Assembly: GCA_037043015.1 (NCBI GenBank)
Contig: CM073321.1
Span: 6,778,001 to 6,842,000, forward strand
DNA from: Bryum argenteum
Taxonomy: Eukaryota > Streptophyta > Bryopsida > Bryales > Bryaceae
Reading direction: 5' to 3'
Length of the DNA stretch: 64,000 bases
Both the position numbers and the translations under genes were made by a program. The notes under the pieces were generated by a model. The model ran no database searches. It was given only the letters and a program-made list of their open reading frames with translations, and was not told the origin of the DNA. Numbering within the stretch: position 1 is the stretch's first letter; the number at the start of each line of letters is the position of its first letter. Shown piece after piece: positions 10,553 through 22,715 of the stretch.

Positions 10553-12121
10553 GTAACCTTACCCTCTGCCATTCCTATCAGCCGGCAGCCGACACATTGC
10601 ATCAATCTCCACCTATCGGCTGCCAGCCGACAGTCCTTCTGCTTGCCTTCATTCATTTAAATATGTTTTGTTGTTCTTCAAGCTGCAAAGGCGCAAGTCA
10701 TGGCGCACTTTGTGAACGAGAAGGTGTCTTCCAAGCTCCCCTTGGTATTCGTCGGTGACAAGGCCTGGAATACGTGGCTCGAGGTCTTCAATGCCTGGGA
10801 AGCAGGTGAGCTAATTGGGGACCACGGCAAGGAGCCGGGACTGATGAAGCGGTCTCCAATTTCGAACATCACGAAGACTGACCTTGTCCCGACAGTGGTC
10901 TCCGTGACTGCGATCTCGAAGAGCTTGCAGCGGAGGTCATTGCGAATCGCGTCTGCATCAAGGCTAACAGCAGGACAAAGGACAGACTCACACTGCCTGA
11001 CTGGTGCCGCGACAAGAAGCTCGACCGGGTCATCATGAACGAGCTTATGTATCAGCTGCAGAGGTATCCGCTTCCTTGCAAGGATGCGAACTGGTCGCCT
11101 TACCCAGATGCTGAGTGGGACAAGTTGGGGAAGGAGCACCATTTCACCGCGAGTGTCGTGCGCAACATCTGGACCGACTTCAAGAAATACACGGACGGGA
11201 ATGAGTGGCTTAATGGCCGCGCGAGCGCAATGAATCCGACAACTGACAAGTCGAATAAGGTTGCGCCGCCCATATTCAGCACTATCCTGCAGACGTATTC
11301 TCAGGTCCAAGTCACGATGCAGGAGGTCGATGCCGAGAAGGCGTATTTCGAGTGAAAATTCGCGGACACAGTTGCTCATGTCGTGCAGGAGATTGACGCA
11401 GCTGTTGGCCATACCGGCATAGAAAAGGACCCACTCCTTATTGTCTACTTCGGGTACAATGTTGGCGGAGTCTCGGTCCCAACTAGTAGAGCGGATCTTC
11501 GTGCGCTCGCGGAACGTTCAAAGGTCCCACTCACGGATGACGACCTCACGATGGACGATGACGACGTCACTCCGACTCGGCCGCTTTACCCAATCCCGAT
11601 GTTGTTCATAACGAGCGCGAAGCAACGGGATCTACTTTCTGCTATCTGGACAACCGAAGATACTGAATGGTATGTTCAGACAGTGTATCACAAGCCGTGT
11701 CTTTGGGGGGTTTCAAGAAGACGGTGACGGAATCTTCGCCGCTTGTTACGCTCAACATGACGTACCCAAAGGTACGCGGGGATGATGATCGGTGGACGAC
11801 ATTCAGGAAGTATACTGGAATCGTGAAGCCAGTCGATTGGTTCCAGGCATGTCCTGAAGGTGCTGTCGATTGGAATGGGGGATTCTGCGGTGTCGACCAT
11901 GAGACGCTCGAGAAGTTCCTTAAGCCAACTCTCACAGCGAAGAAGGTCACCGTCATCAACGTTTGGGGTGGCGGAAACGTCATCAAGCTTGGATTGGTAA
12001 GGCATCCTCTCCTTTTATTTGTATCGGCTGCCAGCCGACACCTTCCGATATTGGTTTATTTTACCTTATTCGTTTTCCAATACTTGTTTGGTTCCCATGG
12101 GTCTCGGTTGCCAGCCGACAT
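9981..12121. repeat. Motif-A palindromes in introns 2, 3 and 4
   Basis: Copies lie at about 9,981 (intron 9,939-10,054), 10,576 and 10,613 (intron 10,553-10,690), and 12,020 and 12,100 (intron 11,998-12,149). None lies in the exons between them. Confidence 0.85.
10691..11997 (+). CDS. Middle region of ParB-like gene with possible methyltransferase remnant
   Basis: The exon begins after an AAAG acceptor and reads AQVMAHFVNEKVSSKLP in phase with exon 3. It matches the layout of 37,333-38,403 in element B. The first part is helical and charged (PDAEWDKLGKEHHF..IWTDFKKYT). The last part reads PLVTLNMTYPKVRGDDDRW and, 80 residues on, KKVTVINVWGGGN. In spacing this resembles the DPPY-type motif and a following beta-strand/GG turn of amino-methyltransferases, a partner known for phage ParB domains, but the catalytic DPPY is not intact, so the call is weak. 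The frame is interrupted about three times. A donor TTGGTAAGG ends the exon. Confidence 0.45.
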
Positions 12122-12149
12122 TGTCTTACTCTTGTTCATGGTCTTGCAG

Positions 12150-15100
12150 AAAAATGGGAGGTCCGTGATCGAGTCTGTCAGAAGTCAGGACCATGATCGA
12201 GTCTGTCAGAAGTTGGCAGTCCAACGTGCGAAGGGACTCAACCTCGATAGGGTCGAGCTTCCACCGTCGTCTTCCGAGGATATGAAGACCGACGCTGGTC
12301 CCTCAGTTTCGTCCCGGGAGCCTGTCAACCCTGGACAACGTGGTGTTAGGATTACGGAACTGGTGGAGGAGATAGATCTTACTCCAATGTCTCTCACACC
12401 TGCAACCACGCCGACGGCTCCCCTTGAATCGACTGCCACACTCATCCCTCCGCTTGTATCGGCTACCGGCCGACACATTGCACTATAAGAAACCTGCGTT
12501 TTTAGTGATGTTGTAAATGATGTCTATAAAGACAACGTAGACATTAATTCGGATGTCTTATAGACGATAAGACATCCTAGACAGCTCAGATATCTATGCA
12601 GACATCTAAATAGACCGGAAGATGTCTTAAAGATCGAAGATGTCTTAAGGTAATTTTGAAAGGGTAAAAAGTGTGCCACGTAGGTGCCACGTAGATGACA
12701 CATCAGCTTGAATTCAACGGGCAGTGCCACTTGGGGATGAAATTCATCATGATGTGGAATTTTACATGGTCCTACGAAAGATGACATGGCGGTGCCAGAA
12801 TCCTACATGGACCCGGGAAAATCCAACGTGGCACGCGGGAAAATCCGACGTGGCACGCGGGAAAATCCGATGTGGCACGCGGGAAAATCCGACGTGGCAC
12901 GCGGGAAAAGTTGACGTGGACGGGGGAAAATGACGTCGCATGCCACGTCAGCATATTTTGGAGGTTTTATGCTTCTATCATGATAGTTTTAGACATCAGT
13001 TAAGACGACTTAAATGTCTTGCAAAATATTTTAAATGTCATACAAGATGTCTTGCAAGACGTATACAATGTCTTACAAGATATCTTAAAAGACATTTTGT
13101 ATGTCTTATAAGATGTCTCCAGTGCGTAGAATGATGTTTAGGTTGATGTCCTTCTTAAATTTGTGATGTTTGCTTGGATGTTTGTAGCGACATCCCGTAG
13201 GACATCCATGTAAACGTTTTGTGTTAAACATAATGTTTGCAACAATGTTACTATTGATGTTTTCTGGGCATATTAAAGGACATCTATGATGACATTTTTA
13301 GATATTTATATCGTAATCAAATTCGTAATCCACAGACGTCTCACATAACATAAACTGTAAACACTGTCACGTCAAAAAGTTTGAGTCAAACATATATTAC
13401 TTAGGTCATTAAAACCTCAGATAACACAAAACTAGACTATTAACTAATACGTCTGTCAACAACTACGATATACTACGCACCCACAATTTGAACTCCGGAA
13501 GCCCCTCCACTACCATCGCTTGCTGTCGATACCTATATGGTCATGTGCATGTCCCGCCGCTACACATGTTCAATAAGCCAATATCAACTGTATTAAAGAA
13601 GGGTTTGTGAAGGTAAAAAAATTCTGATTTAATTCCATTTAATTGCACTACCTAGGTTGACATGGTTTACTTCCTAACCTCAAGATATCGACATAGTTAG
13701 ACATTCTTGCAAACATCTGCTTAGACATTTCTTTAGACATCCTTCTAGACATCATTAAAAACAACGTTATAGACATCTATGCATACATCTGTTTCACTCA
13801 CCTACAAGCACGTATGTCGCTTCATTTTTTCTTCGCGGCCTCACATCGTATTTCGCTGCCCCACCCTCATGTCCCACCCTCCAAAACAGAAATTCCATCA
13901 ACACAATTAGACATCTTCATAGACATGTTGTAAGACATCTTGCAGACATCATCATAGACATCTTCTACAACAAATGAAATACTACAAGTACTAGGCTTTC
14001 CTCCACAACAAATCAAATACTACAAGTGCTAGGGTTTCTTGTACATGATGATTTTGAAATCCAGTTCCTCTTAAGTAGCAAATCTTAGCCACATGAAGAA
14101 GGAAACCACTACTCTTGAGAGCTACTAGATTTCTACAACTACTATTCTCTTATTGTAGTTAACAATCATTCTAAAATTGAATAGAAACAATTTTGAAATC
14201 CTCTATACTTTAAACACTAACTCTTTGGAAAAACTAAGGCAAAATTGAGCTTTGTAATTTCATTTAGAGGTCTCACGACCTAACTATGGCGGCGGCAGCA
14301 AACGCTAACCACATGAAGAAGCAAACCTTAGCCTCTACACTCTAAACACTAACTCCTTGAAAAAATGAAGGCACAAATGAGCTTTATGCGACCTCTAATT
14401 CTACTTAAAGGTCTCATGACTTGACTATGGCGGCGGCAGCAAACCCTAGCCTCCTCTGTTCATCCACTGAAGTCGATGAAAATCATCCCTGTAGATGATT
14501 ATGGATGATGTCGTAGATGTCATCTTCGACAACTTCATAGACATCATGTTAAACATTTTCATGAACGTCATCTTAGACATCCCTGCAGATATTATCAAAG
14601 ACATCTGATGACATCTTCAGAGTTTCAACTACAACACGTTAATCATAAAAGGTTTTTTGTTTTCTTCCACAACAAATCAAATACCAGATGCTTTAAAGTT
14701 CTTTCCACAACAAAGCACGTATTGTAAAACATAGAGTTTCTTCCACAACAAAGCACGTATTGTAAGACATAGAGTTTCTTTCAAAACAAATCAAATAATC
14801 TTTATTGATAGAAAAGTGTGGAATCACAATTATGAGACTATTTATAGTCTCCCATGGTGATAGGCTCTCCTTCCAACTCTTAACTACCTTTTATTTTTGC
14901 CCTAACTAGCTTTCCAACCAACTTTCCTAATACTAATTCTATTCTAGAATTGACTCCTAAACTATATTAAATAGCTACTTTCATAAATTCATATCTCTTG
15001 TAAATTTGTATAGTATTGGTAGTTGATGATAGAATAATGTATAAACTTGCCATTGGACTATAATAATCTAATCTATAAGTAATCAATAATATTTAGTTCC

Positions 15101-15814
15101 TTCTTGAAGTAAGTCAAAAAATACTGTTTATTGTTTTTATTTTCTTTTTATATTTTTTTAAGTATTCGAGGATTAAGGGTTATCAGAGACAGAGCCTAAT
15201 CAGAGACCCGCGCCAATGGAGGACAAGCAGTAAGAGAAGTAGTTGACATTATTCTTAAGAGACCCTTAAGTACTGCCGCTTTTTGGTAAATGACGTCTAG
15301 GAGGATGTCGTGCAAAACATCTTCATAGACATCCCAATAGATGTCTACGCGGACATTCATGCCTGACCGTAGTTATGGTAAGTTGGACATCGTGTTAGAC
15401 ATCCGACTAGATGTTGCATGACTTGTCAACTGGTCCGAAGTGGAGATTTTGTTGCCATGTAGATAAAGCGTTGTAAATAACTTTTTTAATCTATGTCCAC
15501 ACTTTTTTTGAGGATTAGATATTCACGAAATTACTTTTACTTCAAAATTCTATTTTTCGGCACCATTGTTATTTTACAAATATAATATTTTTTATATAAT
15601 ATTTTTTGAATATTTAAATAATTTTAAATCATAAAAAAATTACAGAATTATAATATTTCAGTTTATTTGAATATAATAAAAATTTACAAAATATATTTTT
15701 TATTGGAAAATGATTTTTTATTTTAATATTATTAAAAAATAGACCAATGAAAAAATAGTGAGCACAGCCTGAAATTAGTACTTTCAATATTGCCATGTCA
15801 CATAATGATTTAAC

Positions 15815-15850
<36 letters not shown>

Positions 15851-16429
15851 ACAAAAGTGTGATGTTTTTTTTTCTACTTTTGATAACCGCTGCCCATTCA
15901 GCTACTCTTTTAACATTAGAAATGCTTTTTACCTTGTCCAACGGTAAATTTTGGTCGTTTTTACCTTGCTGGTCCAAAATCCCTTGCCAACGTGGCAGTT
16001 TGATGTCTATCGGGATGTCTTCAAAGACATCCATGTCTTCACCAACATCTTTTTGTTTGGTGATGTCTTCATGCCCCTCCAATCCAAAATGTGCCCGTTA
16101 GACGTACAGACATCCTCCCGTCTTCGAAGACATCTTTTAAGACAGTAAGACACCACAAAATACATTAGACATTACACAAGACATCACAAAAAACAGGGTT
16201 TTCTAATAGTGTTGTCACCGTGTCAGCACCGGCTCCTGATACTAGAGCAGATGTGCCTTCTTGTGCTGGGACCACGATGCAGCTTGATTTGCAACATGCC
16301 CCGGAGGACGAGGTGATCGTTGTTGAGCAGGTGCCACCGTCTCCTCGCCCTCAGAGGCCTTCCCAGTCCGTTCCTGCCCTTATCGGCCGGCAGCCGACAA
16401 CTCCGACTTCTTCCTCTAGGGAACTTTAG
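12150..16429 (+). CDS. Acidic/Pro-rich tail exon, split by a CACTA insertion
   Basis: Coding parts are 12,150-12,480 and 16,214-16,429. The left part (KNGRSVIESVRSQDHDR..) contains a 13-residue local duplication (VIESVRSQDHDRV/CQK) and an acidic segment ITELVEEIDLTP. The right part continues in the same phase (VTVSAPAPDTRADVPS..) across the insertion, and one TTG copy is a target duplication. Both parts are low-complexity, rich in Pro, Thr and Ser. Two motif-A palindromes (12,456 and 16,379) are translated here. The exon's end near 16,429 is where the AT-rich/hAT block starts. Confidence 0.55.
12828..12917 (+). repeat. 22-bp tandem repeat inside the CACTA
   Basis: Four copies of GTGGCACGCGGGAAAATCCGAC with few changes. 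The GC-rich unit contrasts with the AT-rich CACTA body. Confidence 0.85.
13965..14790 (+). repeat. Local duplications inside the CACTA
   Basis: About 40-bp units (CTTCCACAACAAAGCACGTA) repeat at 14,697-14,781. A related unit repeats at 13,965-14,040. A longer duplication relates 14,208-14,310 to 14,338-14,452, each ending in ATGGCGGCGGCAGCAAA. No gene fragment is recognised. Confidence 0.65.
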
Positions 16430-17985
16430 AGGGCTTAAAAAATTTAATTCTAAAAGCAAAATTTCATCATTTACTTTCATCATATACTCTTTAATTTTAT
16501 TATCATATATGTTTCTTTCAAATTCGTTGAGTCTAACCCACTTGAATTTTATGTAAATGGACGTGGTTTTATTTATACCGTATATAATAATTACTCATAT
16601 TTTCTAATATCATTCTTATTCACATTATAATTAGAATACTTCAAAATGACTTATAGGAACAAAATAAGTTTTTTTTTTTTTGCAATAGGATCTAAGATTA
16701 TATACTCCCCAAACGTAGTGCCTATTTTTAACCAAATGACGCATTTCCAAAATAAGGGTCCTATATTAAAATGAAGATGCACAATTTACATTCTCAACCA
16801 TGTAATATTGTAATAGAGTTATAGAGCATGTGTGACCATTTAGTTTCATAACTTTGGTATTACCGTGTTAGGCCTTAAGTTGACCACATTTAGACATAAG
16901 AATACTCTTAACTTAAAAAACATTGTGCTTAAACAACTCATTCTATTATTGGCTATTTTTGTTTGACACCCTTGAACTAAGCTAGGAGTATATTTATATT
17001 GTAGTACATATAATTGTACTTAATTTGCACATATTCTTTTTACATAATTATTAGTAGCATTTTTATTATTGTATTTATTTGAATAATTATTTATTTACCT
17101 CTTACAAAGGTAATAGAAACACGATTCTATTGTTTTCTATTTTGCGATCACAAATAAAGAGAAGTAAAAAGGGAGACAAATAAATTTTTGAAAATATCCC
17201 ACTCTATAAGTTTTTAACATATGGCATCAACTTATAAAGATTGGTGTTGGAAATCTTTGGAAACTCAATTGTGTGTGGAATGAAAATAATGGATTCGTGT
17301 ATGTATGGTGTAGTATTGAATTATATTTTTAATCGATTACAATGCCACTTTTCTCCATCGCATTGTTATTATTTGCAAAATAATCTATTTTTTATTTATT
17401 TTTGTTTGAAGATGTTATTGACATGGAATAAATCACGAGTTTATTGCAAGGAATATATTGGTAGTATTTTCAACATTCAACATAGGATCTAAGATTATAG
17501 ACTCCCCAAACTTAGTGCCCATTTTTAACCAAATGTCGCATTTCCAAAATAAGGGTCCTATATCAAAATGAGGATGCTCAATTTACATTCTCAACCATGC
17601 AATATTGTAATAGAGTTATAGTTGTAGGTCATGTGGCCCAAAGTTGAGTCATATAGCCTCATAGATTACGAAATCATAATATGTTAGTACAAAGAGAATT
17701 TACGAAATTTCATCATTTCCATATTGAAGTGAAAATTCATATAACAAAGCTACTGCAATTATGAAATCTCCAAGTAAACCATAAACCTAAATCCTAAACC
17801 CTAAACCCTAAACCACTAAACCCTATCCGTGAATAAAGAATATATAGCATTTCACAAATCAACATAGGATTCCTTTTTTCATTGTGTAATAATCACTGAG
17901 AATCTAATAACAGAAATCTGAGAGGGATTAAAATTTAAAAAGGATCCTATGAAATTTTGAAAGATTTCAGTAATACATTGGAAAC
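16430..17985. other. AT-rich block with internal direct repeats, no genes
   Basis: The segment 16,686-16,825 recurs at 17,484-17,622 at high identity (both start AGGATCTAAGATTATA). The segment 16,825-17,230 recurs at 18,930-19,440. The segment 17,622-17,760 recurs at 20,835-20,965. This is scrambled old repeat DNA. It lies within the insertion that splits element A, and I cannot tell whether it belongs to the hAT element. Confidence 0.65.
17783..17826 (+). repeat. Short telomere-like CCCTAAA patch
   Basis: About five adjacent CCTAAA/CCCTAAA units. Interstitial. Confidence 0.75.
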
Positions 17986-18015
17986 TAAGAATTAAAAAAA
18001 AAGAAAAAAAAACTC

Positions 18016-18255
18016 AAGCGGTCGGCTCGATGGCGATGTACGATCGGTCAATCTGGGCCGCTCGTGCCCGGCCGACCGATCTGAGGGACCGCATGACCGG
18101 CCTACCGATCTGAGGGACCGCATGACCGGCCTACCGACCGACCAGGCGACCGGGGACCGGCCTAGCCACCGGGGACCGGCCCGGAGACCGACCGGGCGGC
18201 CTGCGGTCGGCCTGGCAATCGACCAGTCGACTATCGGTCGGTCGGCCCGCGTACC
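18016..18255 (+). repeat. GC-rich CCGACCGATC/GACCGGCC array, left
   Basis: Two 29-bp units (CTGAGGGACCGCATGACCGG..) are followed by looser GACCGGGGACCGGCC units. It is preceded by an A-rich run. The open frames across it (17,992-18,330) are compositional. Confidence 0.75.
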
Positions 18256-18259
18256 TCCT

Positions 18260-21117
18260 TCCCCCTCCTCTTCTTGCCTCTCTCCAAAACTCCCCGTTTC
18301 CACAACTTCTCTCACTTCCCTGCATTGCATATTTGCATTTCTATATTTAGCGTCTCTCGTCCCCGTGGCGTCTAAATCAGAGTAGGGAATGTTCTGACAA
18401 GGGATTGTCGGGAATATCTCTTTGTCAGAAACAAGAATGTTTTATGACAAAGATACTCTAGGCTCTAAATAATTCTATAATAAGGGACTCTTTACAAGAG
18501 GAGTCAAGGCCAACATATCTCCCATGCCAATTCCCCCATTTGTGAAGGTGTTGGGAGTTGGTGCCCATTTCTAGAAGGAAAATGAAGGTTATGGGGCCAA
18601 TTCTTATTATTAGCTAGAGTCCATGTTTTTGATTTGTTCTCATTGATTTTATTTCTTAAAAATATTCTTTCTTAATTTGAATCAAGAAAACGCTTTTAGG
18701 CCATGAATTGACATTCATTTCTTGAATGTTTCAACTTTTGTCAAAAATTGATCCATTCTCACAAAGAGATGTTTTCATGTATTGGCCCCATTAATGGCTT
18801 GGCCCCTATTGTGCACTTTGAGGTGGCCCTAAATCCTCTCATATCACGTTCGAGACTTTTTAGCTATTCCTTGATGAGAGTATACTTATGTCTAACATTG
18901 GAGAGATCTAAGTATATATTAAATGTAGGTGAGCATGTGTGAGTATCTTGTCTTCATAACTTTGGTATTACCGTATTAGTCAATATTTAAACTTCCTATT
19001 TAGCCCTTAAGTTGTCCACATTTTATGGTCTATATTATTTGATGTGCATTTAGAAATAACTCCATCGTTGTGTATCTAATTTAGTAGTACTTATTATTAA
19101 AAAACATTGTGCTTAAACAACTAATTCTATTATTGGCTATTTTTGTTGGACAGCCTTGAACTAAGCTAAGAGTATATTTATATCCTAGTACATATAATTG
19201 TACTTAATTTGCACATATTCTCTTTAAATAATTATTTGTAGCATTTTTCTTAGTGTATTTATTTGAGTAATTATTTATTTACCTCTTACAAAGGTAATAG
19301 AAATACAGTTCTATTGTTTTCTATTTTGTGATTATAAATTAAGAGAAGTAAAAAGCTTTACAAATAAATTTATGAAAATATCGCACCCTATAGGTTTTTA
19401 ACATATGGCAATAATGGCATCAACTTATAAAGTTAAAATCATATTTGATCTTGTACACGTATAGTACTTCGATTTTATGTTAAAAGAAGTTGATTATTCT
19501 TATATTAGAAACTTCGATTGATTGATTAGGGAATAGAATATTTTGAATAGCCATCGCTTCTTCATTTAGAGTATATTGTGGATAAAATCACTTGTGGATA
19601 CGATTTAAGGTTTATGGTCTAGGATTTATTAATTTTTCCTGGCTAATTTTTTTATTTTTCCATATCCAATAGATTATTTTACAAACCTTTGTAGGCTAAT
19701 TCCTTTATTATATATTGGACATGTTATAGTCTCATCCCGGATGCTCGTTCTGAACTCGGGTCCCCTCTGAAATGAAAAGAATTAAATAAATAATATATAT
19801 ACACTATACGGTAAAGATAGAGCGGTTTTTGCTAAAAACATATTTAGAGGTAAAGTCACTCTACATAAATAGCGGTTTTCGCTAAAAACATATTTAGAGG
19901 TAAAGTCACTCTACATAAATAGCGGTTATCGCTAAAAACATAGTTGGAGGTAAAGTCACTCTACATAATTAGCGATTTGAGGCTAAAAATATATTTAGAG
20001 GTAAACTAGTTCTATATAAATAGTGGTTCTCTTTAAATACATATTTAGAGGTAAAGCAAATCAATTCTACTTTGTGTGCTAGAACTATAAATCAAAAAGT
20101 AAATAGATAAATATACATACTATACATGTATATAGTAAATAATATATTTATTATATATTCAACCAAAATACAATACAATTATAATATATATTATATATAA
20201 TAAATATACATATTCTAATTTATTAATACATAGTATATACATAAATATACACATCCTACTTTAAATATAAATAGTTTAAATACATAAAGAGTTAGATTTC
20301 TCTAATTGATCTATTAATAAGATTTATTTTTAGAAATAGGAAAGTAAAAGACTAGAGAAAGACTTTTAGGTGGATATATAAACTCGTGGGTAAGAAGGTA
20401 GAGACTATTTTTTGTTGTGAGTTCTTTGGTTATATTTATATACAATTGTTATATTTGATATGAAAATTGGAGTTCTTATCTATCTATCTTGTTGAAGAAC
20501 AATAATTACCAGTTTATAATTATCCTATTAGTATAATAAATTCGTTCGAAGGGAGACGATTAAGTAGGAACTTTTAAGCAACTAGGTCTAATTTTTAAAA
20601 AAAACCTAAAAAAAACCTAAAAAAAACAACTTCAAATTGGTAGAGAAAGTTTACACAATTTGGGAAGAAAGTTTTATCCACATATCTTTTTTCTTGAGAT
20701 CTATCTCACGTTTATTTACATGCACTTCTAACAATGGTAATTGTATTTTCTAATTCAAAATCACTCAAAAGATAGAATTTGGTACAAAGGGCGTTTATTT
20801 AGTGTCCATTGAGGATGCCCTAATACACATACTGTTGTAAGTCATGTGGATAAAAGTTTGATTCATAAAGCCTCATAGATTGCGAGATGATAATGTATTA
20901 GTACACAAGAGAATTTACGAAATTTCATCATTTTCAGATTGAAGTGAAATTCATAACAAGGTGGTTTTGAGGGGTTTTGGCACTTTTTACGGCCAATTTA
21001 TATTAGAGGCCATTTGAAGTTGGGCCCATTTGGAGTTGAGCCCACTTGGACTTGAAGTGGGCCTTAACTTTAGCTCTACTTTACAAAGTGGGTCATAGAG
21101 TGGATCTTGCAATATAA
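18260..21117. other. AT-rich stretch without genes
   Basis: It holds a second copy (18,930-19,440) of the repeat at 16,825-17,230, a copy (19,537-19,620) of the dispersed repeat at 1,128-1,200, and one (20,835-20,965) of that at 17,622-17,760. Runs of AAAAAACCT occur near 20,590. From 21,000 the DNA becomes a likely RING-gene leader with repeated GGGCCCATTTGGA-like units. Confidence 0.6.
19821..20056 (+). repeat. 50-bp tandem repeat, about five units
   Basis: The unit begins AGCGGTTTTCGCTAAAAACA and contains TTTAGAGGTAAAGTCACTC. The first three units are nearly identical and the last two are diverged. Confidence 0.9.
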
Positions 21118-22713
21118 AGTCCTAATGCCCACTTCGAGGGCCCAAATTTAAAATTTTGGGAGGAGGAGGCTCCGGATGGTGTGACAAAGGTGAAGTGGGA
21201 AGAGACCAAAAAAACCTCAATATTGCAAGTTGGGGCCGATATGAAATCGGGGACTGAAGTTCTTGCTTCTATGGCTCCACAATTTTTAGAAATGTCTCAA
21301 ACTTTTGCCCTAATGATGCCTCGAATGCTAGACGCAGCTATAGACTACGAGAAGTTATCAGAGAAATTTCTCCCGCTTATTAAAGCAAGGATAAAGGATG
21401 AGATGTATATTTGTAGTCTTGTCGCGAAGTATTCCGTAGCAATTGCCGTGATTGAAAAGGTGGTTTATGATTTCAAACTTAATGGATATGAGCGCAGAAA
21501 ATCCCCGTACTACTGCAAACTCATGGAGGAAGCGATGAACATTTTGAATGCTTCCAAAGAAGGTGATGTGGAAGATCTTCCCCTAAACCCAAAAGATATT
21601 TCTCCAATTTCAAAAATTGAAGAAAGGATCGAAAGGGAAGGTGATCTTTTCCCATCTAATTATGATGGGAATAATAAGAGTGATGGCCCGGAGATGAAAG
21701 GTACTCCATCACGCGAGCCTGGGCCTACTGACACAGCAGAGGACATTCATGAGAAGGAAGTACGGTTCAATACGCAGGATAAAGGAAAACAAATCATCAA
21801 TTTGGAAGATGATACGGAATCGGAGGACAATGGAAGGAGAGGCGTGCGTGTAGAGGATGATACACAGTCGAAGGGAAAAGCTTGCCTACATAATCAATGT
21901 CCTAAAGAAACATTGGAAATGCAATTGGAGGCAATGATGAAGCAGAGAGATGAGGCACGAGCTGAACTAGAATCTATACGAATAGCATTAAGAAATGTGG
22001 ATTATACACCACGCGAAGAGAACATATTGCCTTGGTTGGCTTGGGTTCACCGACTTCAAGATAGGGAGGCCATGGTTTCAAAGGCACAACATGATCTGAA
22101 GAAGATCGCCGCCAAATCATATGGTTCGAGTGAACATGTGAATACATCATTGGAGGAATTTAAAAAATACGAAAGATTACGAGAACACGAACCTACTAAG
22201 GTCACTATTTGGGGTGATGTGGAGGAGATGATGGAGCGAACAAATTTCAATCGGATGGGAAAAGATGATAATATTGATTGGAGTTTGGAAGTGGCAGAAG
22301 GATGGGTGCCATACAACTCATTCTCATCGCATTTTGTGGAATCAAATCGAAATATAGTTTACACATGCGACCCCCCCCCGACAATACTGAAGGAAAAATG
22401 TGGCATGTGCCGATATCATTTCGGTCCAGAAGGAGCGTACACACTGGGCCAATGTGGCCATAACTTTCATGTTACTTGCATAGCAAGCGCTGCCCGGGGA
22501 AAATCATCATGTCCTATATGTCGTTCTCCAATTAGCACGAGATTCTACGAAGTGATGGGGATGCGCGATGTCATGCCACCTGGGCACGAGTTCAACCGAT
22601 GGAATCTCCCTTTGGATCAACTTCCAAAGAAACTTCACAACTTTCGTGAGTGGGGGAAAGCACTTGAATGGGATAGTTCAACATCAAACACCAACTCCTC
22701 AAGCAGTATGTAG
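21118..22713 (+). CDS. RING-H2 finger protein carried by the hAT element
   Basis: The frame is open from 21,118; the first Met in it is at 21,241 (MKSGTEVLASM), so either that is the start or an upstream intron joins here. The N-terminal half is helical, with an acidic centre and a coiled-coil-like MQLEAMMKQRDEARAELE. Near the C-terminus, at about 22,399-22,530, is a complete RING: C-x2-C-x14-C-x-H-x2-H-x2-C-x10-C-x2-C (CGMC..CGHNFHVTC..CPIC). Such a domain typically recruits an E2 for ubiquitin transfer. The gene converges on the hAT transposase and ends 1 kb from it. Its role for the transposon is unknown; a captured host gene is possible. Confidence 0.7.
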   Translation, partial: SPNAHFEGPNLKFWEEEAPDGVTKVKWEETKKTSILQVGADMKSGTEVLASMAPQFLEMSQTFALMMPRMLDAAIDYEKLSEKFLPLIKARIKDEMYICSLVAKYSVAIAVIEKVVYDFKLNGYERRKSPYYCKLMEEAMNILNASKEGDVEDLPLNPKDISPISKIEERIEREGDLFPSNYDGNNKSDGPEMKGTPSREPGPTDTAEDIHEKEVRFNTQDKGKQIINLEDDTESEDNGRRGVRVEDDTQSKGKACLHNQCPKETLEMQLEAMMKQRDEARAELESIRIALRNVDYTPREENILPWLAWVHRLQDREAMVSKAQHDLKKIAAKSYGSSEHVNTSLEEFKKYERLREHEPTKVTIWGDVEEMMERTNFNRMGKDDNIDWSLEVAEGWVPYNSFSSHFVESNRNIVYTCDPPPTILKEKCGMCRYHFGPEGAYTLGQCGHNFHVTCIASAARGKSSCPICRSPISTRFYEVMGMRDVMPPGHEFNRWNLPLDQLPKKLHNFREWGKALEWDSSTSNTNSSSSM

Positions 22714-22715
22714 GC

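Larger units (their letters stand above)
12481..16211 (+). mobile_element. Non-autonomous CACTA (En/Spm-type) transposon, 3,731 bp
   Basis: The left end CACTATAAGAAA and right end TTTTCTAATAGTG are inverted copies of the plant CACTA terminus. A 3-bp TTG duplication flanks it (12,478-12,480 and 16,212-16,214). Both subterminal regions are packed with AGACATC/GATGTCT units in both orientations, as expected of transposase-binding repeats in this superfamily. No transposase frame is visible, so it needs a partner for movement. An A tract of about 30 lies at 15,819. The element sits in an exon of giant element A and is therefore younger than A. Confidence 0.92.

Noticed and set aside
15819-15848. 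Poly-A tail of a SINE or processed gene
   Set aside because: It lies well inside the CACTA, without a SINE body or flanking duplication.
17992-18385. Open frames in the GC-rich arrays at 18.0 and 26.8-27.2 kb
   Set aside because: They are Arg/Pro/Gly repeats in several frames at once, caused by CCGGTCGG units.
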